Shown here in pieces: positions 54,019 through 63,624 of a DNA stretch of 64,000 nucleotides. This DNA is from Streptomyces laurentii (GTDB lineage Bacteria > Actinomycetota > Actinomycetes > Streptomycetales > Streptomycetaceae). The translations under genes were made by a program, and so were the position numbers. The notes under the pieces were generated by a model, which saw nothing but the letters and a program-made list of their open reading frames with translations, was not told the DNA's origin and ran no database searches. The stretch spans positions 434,001 to 498,000 of the forward strand of contig AP017424.1 in assembly GCA_002355495.1 (NCBI GenBank). The letters run 5' to 3'. The first letter of the stretch is position 1. Every line of letters begins with the position of its first letter.

Positions 54019-54969
54019 TCAGTGAGGGTGGCCGAGGTAGGGGAAGTCGGGGAGCAGATCGGTGTGCGGGCCGATGTGGTCGGTCGGCACCTTGCCGTCG
54101 GTCAGCATGGACAGCCGGGCGGAGGTGACGTCGTCGGCGAGCGCGCGCCCGTTGGGGTAGGCGGCGGGGCGGCCACGGTCGAACCGCAGGATGTCCGGCA
54201 GTACGGTGCGCAGGGCCTGGTCGGCGGCCTCGGGGGCGTAGCCGCCGAAGTGCCGGAGCACCTCGTTCCAGGGCTCGCGGTACGTGGCCCAGTCGTCGAC
54301 GGGCTCGCCCGCGTTGTACGCGTCCTTGGCCTCCTCGGCGTTGAAGTAGGCGGTGAGGGAGGGGTGGGCGCCCCGGTCGACGGAGGTCAGTCGGCCGTCC
54401 TGCCGCAGGCTGACCCGGCCCCAGACGCCGATCGTCGGATCCGGGCCGAGTTCGGCGTCCGGCACCTCCAGGACGATGCCGAAGACGTTCTTGTCCGCGC
54501 CCCAGTCGACGCCGGTCCACTGGAACTTCGCGACGATGCCGTCGAGGTCGGCGAAGAACGGGTCGCTGCGCAGCCCGGCGGAGAGCGTGTAGCCACCGGA
54601 TTCGATGATGTGCGTGTCGGTGCCGAGACCGACCGGGGCGTCGGTGAACAGCCGGTCGCCGGCGGCGTCGTGGGCCCGGGCCTGGTCGCCGGTGGCCCGG
54701 TGGACCGTCACGGTCTGCCGGCCGTCCCTGGGCGGGGAGAAGACGAAGCTGTACGCGATGTCGGCCCGGTGGTCGCCGTCGGTGTCGACGTTGATCCGGT
54801 AGACCGCGTCCGGGTGGAACGCCTCGCCGCCGGTGGGGGCGACCGGGTTCACGTTGAGAATCAGCACGGTCCGGTCGTCGCCCGCGGCGAAGGCGAACAG
54901 GTCGGTCATGTCGAGGCGGGCGTCATCCATGGGCGAACGCAGGTTCGGCCCACTCAGGTGGTGAGACAT
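54019..54969 (-). CDS. DUF4331 family protein
   Basis: Protein of 316 residues. It opens MSHHLSGPNLRSPMDDARLD, followed by MTDLFAFA and VYRINVDTDGDHRADIAYSF, which are the family's usual blocks. No signal peptide, so this is the short cytoplasmic form. DUF4331 has no established function; Asp/Asn-rich loops such as DTDGDHRAD look like calcium-binding sites. Start at ATG 54969 with a weak GAAAG site. The gene is divergent from the AraC-family regulator, which may control it. Confidence 0.8.
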   Translation of the reverse strand: MSHHLSGPNLRSPMDDARLDMTDLFAFAAGDDRTVLILNVNPVAPTGGEAFHPDAVYRINVDTDGDHRADIAYSFVFSPPRDGRQTVTVHRATGDQARAHDAAGDRLFTDAPVGLGTDTHIIESGGYTLSAGLRSDPFFADLDGIVAKFQWTGVDWGADKNVFGIVLEVPDAELGPDPTIGVWGRVSLRQDGRLTSVDRGAHPSLTAYFNAEEAKDAYNAGEPVDDWATYREPWNEVLRHFGGYAPEAADQALRTVLPDILRFDRGRPAAYPNGRALADDVTSARLSMLTDGKVPTDHIGPHTDLLPDFPYLGHPH

Positions 54970-55287
54970 GCTTTCAGAATCGGGTACGGCCCGACTGATG
55001 CCACGTCAGATGAAGAATCGGCAGGTCGGCGGGCGTGGCGCTGCCACCGGGCGGGCCGATCGCCGACGGCACCGTGCGCCCACACATCCGCACATCCGTC
55101 CGTACATCCGTTCCCTCGCCCGTGACCGCGCCACCCCGCAGGCGAAGCCCTGCCCTGCCCCGGCGCGAACCGGGATCGACGCCGTCGAGGACATGGCTCC
55201 ACCCGACCGGACCGGGCACAGGATGTCGGGTGCGGCACGGGACGTGCCGCCTAGCGTGACGCTCACACAAGAGGAAGGAGGCCGGGC
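54970..55287. promoter_or_regulatory. Divergent promoter region with ACATCCG repeats
   Basis: 318 bp between the DUF4331 and AraC-family genes, with no credible gene. ACATCCG occurs three times at 55083-55110 with spacings of 8 and 12 bp. Direct repeats of this kind are typical AraC-family half-sites, but this is inference. Confidence 0.35.
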
Positions 55288-56154
55288 GTGCTGGAGGGTC
55301 TCAACCAGTGCCTGGACCACATCGAACGCCGTCTCGACCAGGAGGTCGACGTGGCCGAGCTGGCGCGGATCGCGGCCACCTCGGAGTACCACCTGCGCCG
55401 GCTGTTCTCCGCGCTCGCGGGGATGCCGCTGTCGGCGTACATACGGCGCCGCCGGCTCACGGTCGCGGGCGCCGCGGTGCTCTCGGGCCACGAGCCGCTG
55501 CTGGACGTCGCGGTGCGGTACGGATACGGCTCGGGCGAGGCCTTCGCCCGGGCGTTCCGGGCCCTGCACGGCGTCGGGCCGGGCGAGGCCCGGCGGACCG
55601 GTGCCGCGCTCGTCTCCCAGCCCCGGCTGTCCTTCCGCCTCGTCGTCGAAGGGAACAGCAGCATGCGCTATCGCGTCGTGGACCGGCCGGACTTCACCGT
55701 CGTCGGCCCCAAGGCCCGGGTGCCCCTGATCCATCTGGGGCCGAACCAGGCCATCATCGACTTCGTCCGCGGCATCGAGCCGGGCCTCGTGGCCCGCCTG
55801 ACGGAGCTGTCCGACCAGGACCCGCGGGGCATCGTCGCCGTCTGCGACGATCTGGACCCGAGCCGGGCCGAGGGCACCGAACTCGACTACTACCACGGGG
55901 TGATCACGTCGGCCGACGCCCCCGAGGGCGCCTCGGTCCTCGCGGTCCCGGCCGGCATGTGGGCGGTGTTCACCACCTCCGGGCCGATGCCCGAGGCGAT
56001 GCAGACGCTCTGGCGGGACGCGTTCACCCAGTGGTTCCCGTCCAACCCGTACCGCAGCCGCCCCGGACCGGAGATCCTGCGCGCCGGCATGGCCCCGGAC
56101 GGGAAGGGCGTCGAAGCCGAGCTGTGGCTGCCCGTGGAGCCGGAGCGGGGCTGA
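55288..56154 (+). CDS. AraC-family regulator with GyrI-like effector domain
   Basis: Protein of 288 residues. Residues 1-105 form a double helix-turn-helix of the MarA/SoxS/Rob type (VDVAELARIAATSEYHLRRL and LLDVAVRYGYGSGEAFARAF). Residues about 125-288 form a GyrI-like small-molecule-binding domain (YRVVDRPDFTVVGPKARVPL, VPAGMWAVFTTSGP). This two-domain architecture is common in Rob-like regulators that sense hydrophobic compounds. GTG start at 55288 with a GGAAGGAGG site. Divergent from the DUF4331 gene. Confidence 0.88.
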   Translation: MLEGLNQCLDHIERRLDQEVDVAELARIAATSEYHLRRLFSALAGMPLSAYIRRRRLTVAGAAVLSGHEPLLDVAVRYGYGSGEAFARAFRALHGVGPGEARRTGAALVSQPRLSFRLVVEGNSSMRYRVVDRPDFTVVGPKARVPLIHLGPNQAIIDFVRGIEPGLVARLTELSDQDPRGIVAVCDDLDPSRAEGTELDYYHGVITSADAPEGASVLAVPAGMWAVFTTSGPMPEAMQTLWRDAFTQWFPSNPYRSRPGPEILRAGMAPDGKGVEAELWLPVEPERG

Positions 56155-56433
56155 CGCACGCGCCGGGTGTACTCCGCCTTCGGACCGAGGACACCCGGCC
56201 CCGACCCGGCGGCGTACGGCTCCCCCGCCCGCGCGACGATCCGTCATGAACCCGTCATACAGGGCCTGACCAGGAACGACCCTGCCCGGTGTGCCCGTTC
56301 TGCACACCAGTGCCGCCGTTGTCAGTGGCCCTGGATAGTGTCCACCGCATACCGCAGTCCAGGGGGCATGGAGCCTCTGGTTCGGGCTGCGCGGATTCCG
56401 ATTCCGACGGAACAGAGCGGAGGGGCACGGCTG

Positions 56434-57291
56434 ATGGCGTGGCTGACAGCGGGTGAGGGGTACGAGATCACCCTCGAGGACGGGCGCGTGGTCGCACGGC
56501 GCGCCGGGGGACGGCAGCTGAAGTCGCTGCCGAAGGCGTTGCGCGACGACCCTGAGGTGGACCGCCTGCGGCGGCTGTCCGAATGGCTGGACCGGCACAC
56601 GGCCTCGTGCCTGGCGCAGGTGGACACCTGGATGGTCTCCTCGCTGCCGGTGCCGACCGAGCTGATCGCCCGGGTGTGGCCGGACGAGGCCTGGCAGTCC
56701 GCCCTGCGCGACATGGCCGTCGTCGGCGACGACCCGGACGAGGTCGGCTTCCTGCGCGACGTGTCCGCGGACGGCGAGCTGCGGCTGGTAGACCTCGACG
56801 GCGAGACGGTACGGATCGCGCCGCGCACCGTGACCCTCCCCCACCCCGTCCTCCTCCCCGATCTGGAGGACGTACGGGACTTCGCGGCCGAACTGGGCAT
56901 CACCCAGCGGGTCGAGCAGATCCACCGGGCCACCTGGACCCGGGCCGACGACGCGCACCGCAAGGAGGCCACGGAGGTACGGGACTACGCGGGCGGCAAG
57001 TTCGCCTCCCGCTTCGGTCTCGCCGCACGTGCCACGAGCCTCGGCTACCGGGTCTCCGGCGGCTACGCCACCTGCAAGGTCCGCGACGGCGGCCGCGTCG
57101 GCGAGGCGTCGGTCTGGATCGGCGAACCGTACTGGGAGGGCGAGTCGGAGACCGGCGGGCTCAGCTGGCACGACGAGGACGGCCGCGCGATACGGCTGAC
57201 GGAGGTCGGGCCGGTCGCCTGGTCCGAGGGAATGCGCATGGCCGCCGCGCTGTACGCCGGCCGCACGATCGAAGAGGGTGGAAACGCGTGA
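56434..57291 (+). CDS. DUF4132-domain protein of a yeh-like MoxR operon
   Basis: Protein of 285 residues. ATG 56434 is preceded by GGAGGGG. The central part (WPDEAWQSALRDMAVVGDDP, then VTLPHPVLLPDLEDVRDFAA and RVEQIHRATW) has the layout of the DUF4132 domain found at the C-terminus of E. coli MolR/YehI. No signal peptide or membrane helix. It overlaps the next gene by GTGA and heads an operon with a 1,658-residue protein, a MoxR AAA+ ATPase and a DUF5682 protein. The biochemical role of DUF4132 is unknown. Confidence 0.75.
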   Translation: MAWLTAGEGYEITLEDGRVVARRAGGRQLKSLPKALRDDPEVDRLRRLSEWLDRHTASCLAQVDTWMVSSLPVPTELIARVWPDEAWQSALRDMAVVGDDPDEVGFLRDVSADGELRLVDLDGETVRIAPRTVTLPHPVLLPDLEDVRDFAAELGITQRVEQIHRATWTRADDAHRKEATEVRDYAGGKFASRFGLAARATSLGYRVSGGYATCKVRDGGRVGEASVWIGEPYWEGESETGGLSWHDEDGRAIRLTEVGPVAWSEGMRMAAALYAGRTIEEGGNA

Positions 57292-60200
57292 CCGGCACGA
57301 CCACGACGAACGCGACGACCGTGACGACGGCGATGTCCGCGGCGGACAACGCGCAGCTGCTGGCGGCGGGGGCCGTCCTCCCGGCCGACGCCCGGGAAGC
57401 GGGCCCCTCGGCGGTCGCGCTCACCGCGCGGAGCTACCGCCACCCGGTGCTCGGCGAGGACCACGTGGTGGTCCGGCTGGCCGCCTCCGAGCTCGGCCCC
57501 GCCGAGGACCTCGCCGCCGGCTTCCTCGGCCTCGAACCCGCGGCCGAACCGGCCGTGGTGGGTCTCGGCCGGCGCCAGGAACTGGGCTTCCCCGAGTGGG
57601 TGCTCGTGCACCACCCGGAGGACGGCCACCATGCGCTCGCGGTCGTCCCCGAACTGGACCGGCTGGCCCGGCAGGCGAAGACCAAGCCGAAGGCCGCCCT
57701 GGACGCCTGCACCGAACTGGCCGGCCGGCTCGCCTCGTCCGTCCCGCACTTCCTGCCCGTCTTCTACGAGCAGGCCGCGCGGATCTTCCTCTCGGTGGAG
57801 AACACCACGTACGCGGGCCAGCTGTTCGGCCGCGCCCGCACCAGCGAGGCACAGCACGGGCTGCCGGTCGACGAGGACCGTCTCGACTCCGTCTTCCTGG
57901 AGTTCGCCCTGGCCGGCGCGCTGCCGGTGAAGGTCCTGACCGGGTACGGCAAGGAGCTGGCGGCGCGGCTCGCGCCCGTCGAGGCGTACGAGCGCTTCCG
58001 GCGGCTGTGCGTGCGCCGTACCGCCGGCGGACTCGCCCCGTCCGCCCAGGCCGCCGCCGAACTGCGCCGGCTGGCGCGGGCCGCGGGCCTGTCCGGGAGC
58101 GAGGCCGAGCAGGACTACCTCGCCGAACTGCTGCCGCTGCCGGCCACGCTGCGGGCGGCCGCCGGCTGGTGGAAGGCGCACCGTACGGCGCTGATCGCGC
58201 TGGCCCGCCGGGTCCCGGCCGTACGCGGCACCCTGCTGTCGCTGACTCCGCCCGAGGAGAACGGCGAGATGTGCGACCTGTGGCTGGGCATCCTCGCGGA
58301 CTCCGGCGCGGACGCCGGGCTGACGGACGACGACGCTCCGGCGGAGACCCGGTGCGCGGACGGCGCCGCCGGCTGGCTGGAGCGGTTCCACACGGAGCGG
58401 CACCGCGGCTGGGGCAACCGGCCCACCCCGCCGGCCCTGCTGGAGCTGGTGACCCGGGCGGCCGGACGGCTGCGCGCCGACCTGGCGGACCGCCCCGACG
58501 GCGCGGGCGCCCTGCGGATCGGCGTCGACGACGTCAACCTGCTCGACCTCCTGCTCTCCCTGGACATACCGGTCGCCGACCCGGAGCCGGAGCCGGGATC
58601 GCGCCGCTCCCGGCGCGCGCTCGACCTGTCGGACTGGGAGCGTTCGGAGCAGCGCCGGGACCTGGCGGCGATCGCCGCCGACCCGCGCTTCCACCCGGCC
58701 TTCGAGTCCGGCGCGGACGACTACAGCGCCGGACCGCACAGCGTGGACGTCATGCGCGCCCTCGCCGCCTCGGCCGGCGGCCGGCCGCTGCTCACGGCCT
58801 GGATGCGCCGGATCGCCCGGACGTCGGTGTCCGCCGGACTGCCCGGACTGCCGAGCGCGCTCGCCCGCCTGTCGTGGCTGCCCACCGAGGCCCTCGCGCT
58901 CGCGACGGAGGAGGTCGCCGCCGCGGCCGGCGCCGATCTCGGCGCGATGCTCGCCCGTACCCTGCGCGGCGGCCTGTGGGAGGAACTGCGGTGGCCGGCC
59001 TGGGAGGAGGCCCTCGAGGAGATGACCTCGGGGAACTGCACCCGCAGCAGTCTGACCGTCGTCGAGGCCTGGCCCTGCCTGATCGTGGCGAACTGCACCC
59101 AGGTGCGGGTCCTCGACGCCGACTCCACCGTCCTCGTCCACGACCTGCGGGCCCGCCCGAGCAACCTCCGCCAGTACGGATTCCACTACGTCGACGGCGC
59201 GCTGCTCGTGTTCTGGAGCACGTACAACGGCGGCGAGGTCGAGGGCTACTGGCACACCGATCCCGACCGGGTGTTCACCCTGGCCGGCGGGATCGACCAG
59301 TGGCAGATGCGCTCCGAGCACCTCAGCCTCCCGCTGCCCGGCGGCGGCCGCACCACGGGCCACGGCGTCCTGTACGCCGGTGACACCCGGGTACCGCGGG
59401 AGACCCGGGTCCTGTCCGACGGCTCCTCCTACTGGGTGTGGGACGACAGCGAGCGCGGCACCGAGCCCGGCTGGGTCGAGTACGACCCGGCCGAGGGCAC
59501 GCGCGGACGGCGTTCGCAGCCGGGCTTCCTCGCCGACGCGCTGCTCCCCCACGCCCCGGGTGCCCGGCTCTCCGCGAGCGGGTCCTGGATCCGGCCCGCG
59601 CCCGCCGTGGAAGGCTCCGTCCTGGGCACGCCCGCGGACGGTCTGCTCGGCTGGCGTGTCGTCCAGCTTCCCGGCAACGGCTGGCACGCCGGCGACACCG
59701 CCGGGCGCGAGGTCACCCTGCCCGAGGGCGCCAACCCGCCGATCGCGGCCCTGACCTTCCCCGGCGACGAGCGTCCGCGCACGCTGACGCGGGAGTGGCG
59801 GACGCTGTCGCTCGGCGACCCGGAGGGCGTCGTCACCACGACCGCGCAGGCCGACTACAACGACATCTTCGCGACGGCGGCCTCGTCCCTGCCGCCGCTG
59901 CACTTCCTGTACGCGCTGCGCGCCCGCGACCCGCGGGGGTCGGCCGCGCTGCGCACCACCTCCGCCGAGACCGCCCGGGACCTGCTGAAGGCCGCCGCCG
60001 CGGCGGAGCGGGTGGCGGACGTCCCCGACCTGGTCACGGCCGCGCTGCCGGACGTCACCACGCCCGGACTGATCGCCGGTGTGGTGAAGGTGCTCCACTT
60101 CGCCGTCCAGCAGCAGAAGGCGCTGGACGGCGTCGCCGCCCGGCTCGACGGGTCGGACGAACCCGCCGAGGCCCGTCCGCAGGGTCCGTCCGACCATCTG

Positions 60201-62264
60201 CTCGGCACGACCCTCAACGGCATCGTGGGCACCGAGTACTACCGCTGGGGTTCCGAATCGGACGTGGCCCACCGCTTCCTGGCGGACCTCGCCACGGCGC
60301 GCGCCGACACCACGGCCCCGGCCGTGCCCGGCCGGCTCCACTTCGACGTACCCTCGCTGCCGTTCACCCGGCTGCCCTTCACCCCCCTGCTGGACCGGCC
60401 GGCCGCCGTCGCCTTCCGGGCGGTGGCGCCGGGCACCGAGGACGAGGGCCGGGCGGCCCTGCTCACCGTGCTCGGGCAGATCGACGCGCTCGGTCTCGCG
60501 TCGGCCGCCGGCTCGGCCGACCGCTGGCGCCGGGTCCGGCTCCACCTGGCGGAGACGCACCTGGCCACCGCGGACGGCCAGGTCCGGAACCCCGCGCACC
60601 GCGGTGTGCTCCCGCTCGGCGCCGGCGCGGTGCTCGGCTTCACCGAGCCCCTCGACCAGGCCGGGAACCACGCGGCTCCCCACACCGCTGTCGACGGGCG
60701 GGAGTTCGGCGCGCTGCTGTACGACCCGAGCGGGCGTTTCGAGGTCCCCGGGCCCTACACGGAGCGCGGCAGCGCGACGGTCGGCGACCCCGCCCGGGGC
60801 GCCGACTGGCTGACCGCGTTCCTGAAGGAGGCCGGGGCGCGCGGACCGGCCCCGTTCGTCCCCGAGGCGGCCGAGGAGTTCTCCCGGCTCACCGGAGCCC
60901 CGAGTCTCCTGGCCCGGCTGGTCCTCGCCGGCATGCCCGGCATCGACAGCTGGGAGAACAACTTCCTGCCCACGGAGCTGCGCAAGAGCCTCGGCCTGAA
61001 GGTCACCGAGGCCAAGCTGGCCCGCGACGAACTGCGCGCCCTGTCCTACGAGGTGCGGCAGGCGGTCGTCGCCGCGCTGCTGCCCGCGGACCCGGCGGCG
61101 CTGTGGACCGAGGGCCCCGACGCGGCGGCCGCGGCCGAGGTGTGGAACGCGCGCGTCGGCCACCGGGTGCGCGTCCCCGACTGGCTGACCGCGGAGGCCA
61201 CCCGTGCCGTCCGCGGCGGCTGGCCCACCCCGCGGGCGCTGTCCGCGCTGCTCGACCCGGCCGCCTCGCCGGAGCTGAGCACCGACGTGGCCTGGCGGAT
61301 CGAGAACGACCGCCCGGAGCCCGTCGTACCGACCGAAACCCCCTTCACCGGCACGGTGCTGGTGAGCGCACTGAGTCTGATGGCCTGGCTGGCCCACCGG
61401 CTGCCGGCCGGCGACCCGTCGCGGGCCGCGCTGCCGGGTTCGCTGACCGCCGTACGGCAGCGGCTGGCGTCGCCGGACCTGCTGCTGTCCGTCGGCCGTT
61501 ACACGAGCCTCGCGGACTTCCGCAAGGTCGCGGGCACCCCGACGGAGACGGCCCCGGACCACGAGCGGTACGGCGCGGTCCTCATGGCCACCGCCGACAA
61601 CCAGCCCCTGCCGGCGCTGCGGCCCGCGCTCCTCGACTCCACCGGATCCGACCCGTATCTGGTGGCGCTGCGCGGCGCGGACCAGGAACCGACGGCGGTG
61701 GAGGTGGCGCTGCGGCGGGTCAACGAACCGGCGTTCGCGCGGCTCCTGGCCGATCCCGGTGCGCCCGCGGCCGGTGAGCCGGACGAGGACGGCGTGTGGT
61801 GGCCGCAGGACCCGTCGCGTTCGGTGCCCGAGCTGGTCGCCGAGGTGTCCGAGGCCCACGGGCTCGGCGCCGACGCCGCGACGCTGTATCTGATGCTGCT
61901 CGCCCTGCCCGATCCGACGGACCGCAACACGGCCCGGTGGACCGGCTGGAAGCCGGCCCGTCTCAAGGCGGCCCGTGCCGAACTCGCCGCCACCGACCTG
62001 GTGGTGTCGGCGGTACGGGCCCGGGCCGGACGGTCGCTGTTCCTGCCCGGCGCCTGGGTCGAGCAGACGGCGCCCGTGCTGCCCGTCGAGCGGTGGAAGC
62101 TGGCGATGTACGGCGTGCTGGCGGGTGACCGGCCCGCGCTCGGCGCCCTGGTGCCCGTCGAACCGGCCGCCGAGCTGTACGCCCGGGCATGGCGGCGGAT
62201 CGCCGACGGCGACCTTCCGCGCTTCGAGGAGCTCAAGGTGAAGCGCACCCGCCGGCGCCGCTGA
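57288..62264 (+). CDS. Large 1,658-residue protein of the MoxR operon, function unknown
   Basis: GTG start at 57288 overlaps the preceding stop (GTGA), with GAGGGTGG upstream; MSAADNAQ 15 codons later is an alternative. No signal peptide or membrane helix. The sequence is Ala/Leu/Arg-rich and largely helical, with a beta-rich centre (residues about 580-800: VLDADSTVLVHDLRARPSNL, GGIDQWQMRSEHLSLPL) that could be a propeller-like or WD-type section. No enzyme motif is recognised. Homologues of this size are found beside MoxR ATPases in actinobacteria. By operon context it is probably a substrate-recognition or scaffold protein for the ATPase, but this is inference. Confidence 0.75.
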   Translation: MTGTTTTNATTVTTAMSAADNAQLLAAGAVLPADAREAGPSAVALTARSYRHPVLGEDHVVVRLAASELGPAEDLAAGFLGLEPAAEPAVVGLGRRQELGFPEWVLVHHPEDGHHALAVVPELDRLARQAKTKPKAALDACTELAGRLASSVPHFLPVFYEQAARIFLSVENTTYAGQLFGRARTSEAQHGLPVDEDRLDSVFLEFALAGALPVKVLTGYGKELAARLAPVEAYERFRRLCVRRTAGGLAPSAQAAAELRRLARAAGLSGSEAEQDYLAELLPLPATLRAAAGWWKAHRTALIALARRVPAVRGTLLSLTPPEENGEMCDLWLGILADSGADAGLTDDDAPAETRCADGAAGWLERFHTERHRGWGNRPTPPALLELVTRAAGRLRADLADRPDGAGALRIGVDDVNLLDLLLSLDIPVADPEPEPGSRRSRRALDLSDWERSEQRRDLAAIAADPRFHPAFESGADDYSAGPHSVDVMRALAASAGGRPLLTAWMRRIARTSVSAGLPGLPSALARLSWLPTEALALATEEVAAAAGADLGAMLARTLRGGLWEELRWPAWEEALEEMTSGNCTRSSLTVVEAWPCLIVANCTQVRVLDADSTVLVHDLRARPSNLRQYGFHYVDGALLVFWSTYNGGEVEGYWHTDPDRVFTLAGGIDQWQMRSEHLSLPLPGGGRTTGHGVLYAGDTRVPRETRVLSDGSSYWVWDDSERGTEPGWVEYDPAEGTRGRRSQPGFLADALLPHAPGARLSASGSWIRPAPAVEGSVLGTPADGLLGWRVVQLPGNGWHAGDTAGREVTLPEGANPPIAALTFPGDERPRTLTREWRTLSLGDPEGVVTTTAQADYNDIFATAASSLPPLHFLYALRARDPRGSAALRTTSAETARDLLKAAAAAERVADVPDLVTAALPDVTTPGLIAGVVKVLHFAVQQQKALDGVAARLDGSDEPAEARPQGPSDHLLGTTLNGIVGTEYYRWGSESDVAHRFLADLATARADTTAPAVPGRLHFDVPSLPFTRLPFTPLLDRPAAVAFRAVAPGTEDEGRAALLTVLGQIDALGLASAAGSADRWRRVRLHLAETHLATADGQVRNPAHRGVLPLGAGAVLGFTEPLDQAGNHAAPHTAVDGREFGALLYDPSGRFEVPGPYTERGSATVGDPARGADWLTAFLKEAGARGPAPFVPEAAEEFSRLTGAPSLLARLVLAGMPGIDSWENNFLPTELRKSLGLKVTEAKLARDELRALSYEVRQAVVAALLPADPAALWTEGPDAAAAAEVWNARVGHRVRVPDWLTAEATRAVRGGWPTPRALSALLDPAASPELSTDVAWRIENDRPEPVVPTETPFTGTVLVSALSLMAWLAHRLPAGDPSRAALPGSLTAVRQRLASPDLLLSVGRYTSLADFRKVAGTPTETAPDHERYGAVLMATADNQPLPALRPALLDSTGSDPYLVALRGADQEPTAVEVALRRVNEPAFARLLADPGAPAAGEPDEDGVWWPQDPSRSVPELVAEVSEAHGLGADAATLYLMLLALPDPTDRNTARWTGWKPARLKAARAELAATDLVVSAVRARAGRSLFLPGAWVEQTAPVLPVERWKLAMYGVLAGDRPALGALVPVEPAAELYARAWRRIADGDLPRFEELKVKRTRRRR

Positions 62265-62457
62265 GCGGACCGGCCACGCCGGTCGCCGCACGATCGCGGC
62301 GGGTCCGACGCGCCCCCTCCCGGGGCGTGCCGGGCCCGCCGCCCGCGGCCTCCCCCGCGTATCCCTCTCAACCCTCCGGATCCCGGATCGGCCCCTCGCG
62401 ATCCGTCCCACCCGGTCCGTCCGACGGACCGGCCGACCCGCACAAGGAACCCCGCGC

Positions 62458-63624
62458 ATGACCGTCACCGACACCGACACCGCGTCGTCCATACCCGCCC
62501 GGCAGGTCCGGCCGGCCGAGGAACGCCACGCCGCCGAACTCGCCTTCCTCGCCGCCCAGGACACGGGTCCGCGTCCGCCCGGCTGGGCGCTCACCCCGCG
62601 CGCCGTCGTCACCTTCGTGTGCGGCAGCGACGGCGTGGAACTCGCCCTGCCGAAGCGCCGCGCCGGCCTGCCCACGAAGCTCGCGATCACCCCGAAGTTC
62701 GTCGGCGAACGGGCGCTGGTGGAGCGGTGCGTGGTGACCCTGGCCGGCGAGCGCGGACTGCTCCTCACCGGCGAGCCCGGCACCGCCAAGTCGATGCTGT
62801 CGGAGCTGCTCGCCGCCGCCGTGTGCGGGACCAGCGCCCTGACCGTGCAGGGCACCGCCGGAACCACCGAGGACGCCTTCCGCTACGGCTGGAACTACGC
62901 CCTGCTGCTCGCCCAGGGCCCCACCCCCGAGGCCCTGGTCGACTCCCCCGTGCTGTCCGCGATGCGCACCGGCCGGGTGGTGCGGGTCGAGGAGATCACC
63001 CGCTGTCTGCCCGAGGTGCAGGACGCGCTGGTGTCCCTGCTGTCCGACCGCCGCGTCACCGTCCCCGAACTGACCGCCACCGAGGACGCCTTGGTCAGCG
63101 CCGTCCCCGGCTTCACCGTGATCGCCACCGCCAACCTGCGCGACCGGGGCGTCTCGGAGATGTCCGCCGCGCTCAAGCGCCGCTTCAACTTCGAGACCGT
63201 GCACCCGATCGCCGACGCCGACGCCGAGGCGGTCCTGATCCGCCGCCAGGCCGTCGCCGCCGTCCAGCGGGCGGGCGCCGACTTCGGCGTCGACGACGCC
63301 GTCCTGGACGCCCTCGTCACCGTCTTCCGCGATCTGCGCTCCGGCCGCTCCACCGAGGGCTGGGACGTGGAACGGCCCGGCACCGTCATGTCCACCGCCG
63401 AGGCGGTGCAGGTCGCCGCCTCCATGGGCCTGGCCGCCGCGTACCTGCCCGGCGGGGACGTCCTCGACCTGCTGCCCGGTCACCTCCTGGGCGTCGTCCG
63501 CAAGGACGACCCGGCCGACCACGCCCGGCTGCTCGGCTACTGGGACGGGCCGGTCCGCCGCCGCGCCGAGAACGGCTCGGCCATGTGGCGCCGCCTCTGG
63601 GACCTGCGCGGGAGCCTGCGGTGA
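62458..63624 (+). CDS. MoxR-family AAA+ ATPase (YehL-like)
   Basis: Protein of 388 residues. Walker A is LLTGEPGTAKSM, Walker B is VVRVEEITR, sensor 1 is IATANLRDRG, and an arginine finger-like ALKRRFNFE follows. These features, with the insert before helix 2, place it in the MoxR group, near E. coli YehL. MoxR ATPases act as hexameric chaperones, typically with a von Willebrand factor A protein encoded nearby. It is 193 bp downstream of the 1,658-residue gene and overlaps the DUF5682 gene by GTGA. The vWA and SWIM genes usually completing this operon would lie beyond base 64000. Confidence 0.88.
   Translation: MTVTDTDTASSIPARQVRPAEERHAAELAFLAAQDTGPRPPGWALTPRAVVTFVCGSDGVELALPKRRAGLPTKLAITPKFVGERALVERCVVTLAGERGLLLTGEPGTAKSMLSELLAAAVCGTSALTVQGTAGTTEDAFRYGWNYALLLAQGPTPEALVDSPVLSAMRTGRVVRVEEITRCLPEVQDALVSLLSDRRVTVPELTATEDALVSAVPGFTVIATANLRDRGVSEMSAALKRRFNFETVHPIADADAEAVLIRRQAVAAVQRAGADFGVDDAVLDALVTVFRDLRSGRSTEGWDVERPGTVMSTAEAVQVAASMGLAAAYLPGGDVLDLLPGHLLGVVRKDDPADHARLLGYWDGPVRRRAENGSAMWRRLWDLRGSLR

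Noticed and set aside
57063..62867. A 1,934-codon minus-strand frame opposite the MoxR-operon genes
   Set aside because: Spans three genes on the other strand and has the composition of a GC-rich shadow.
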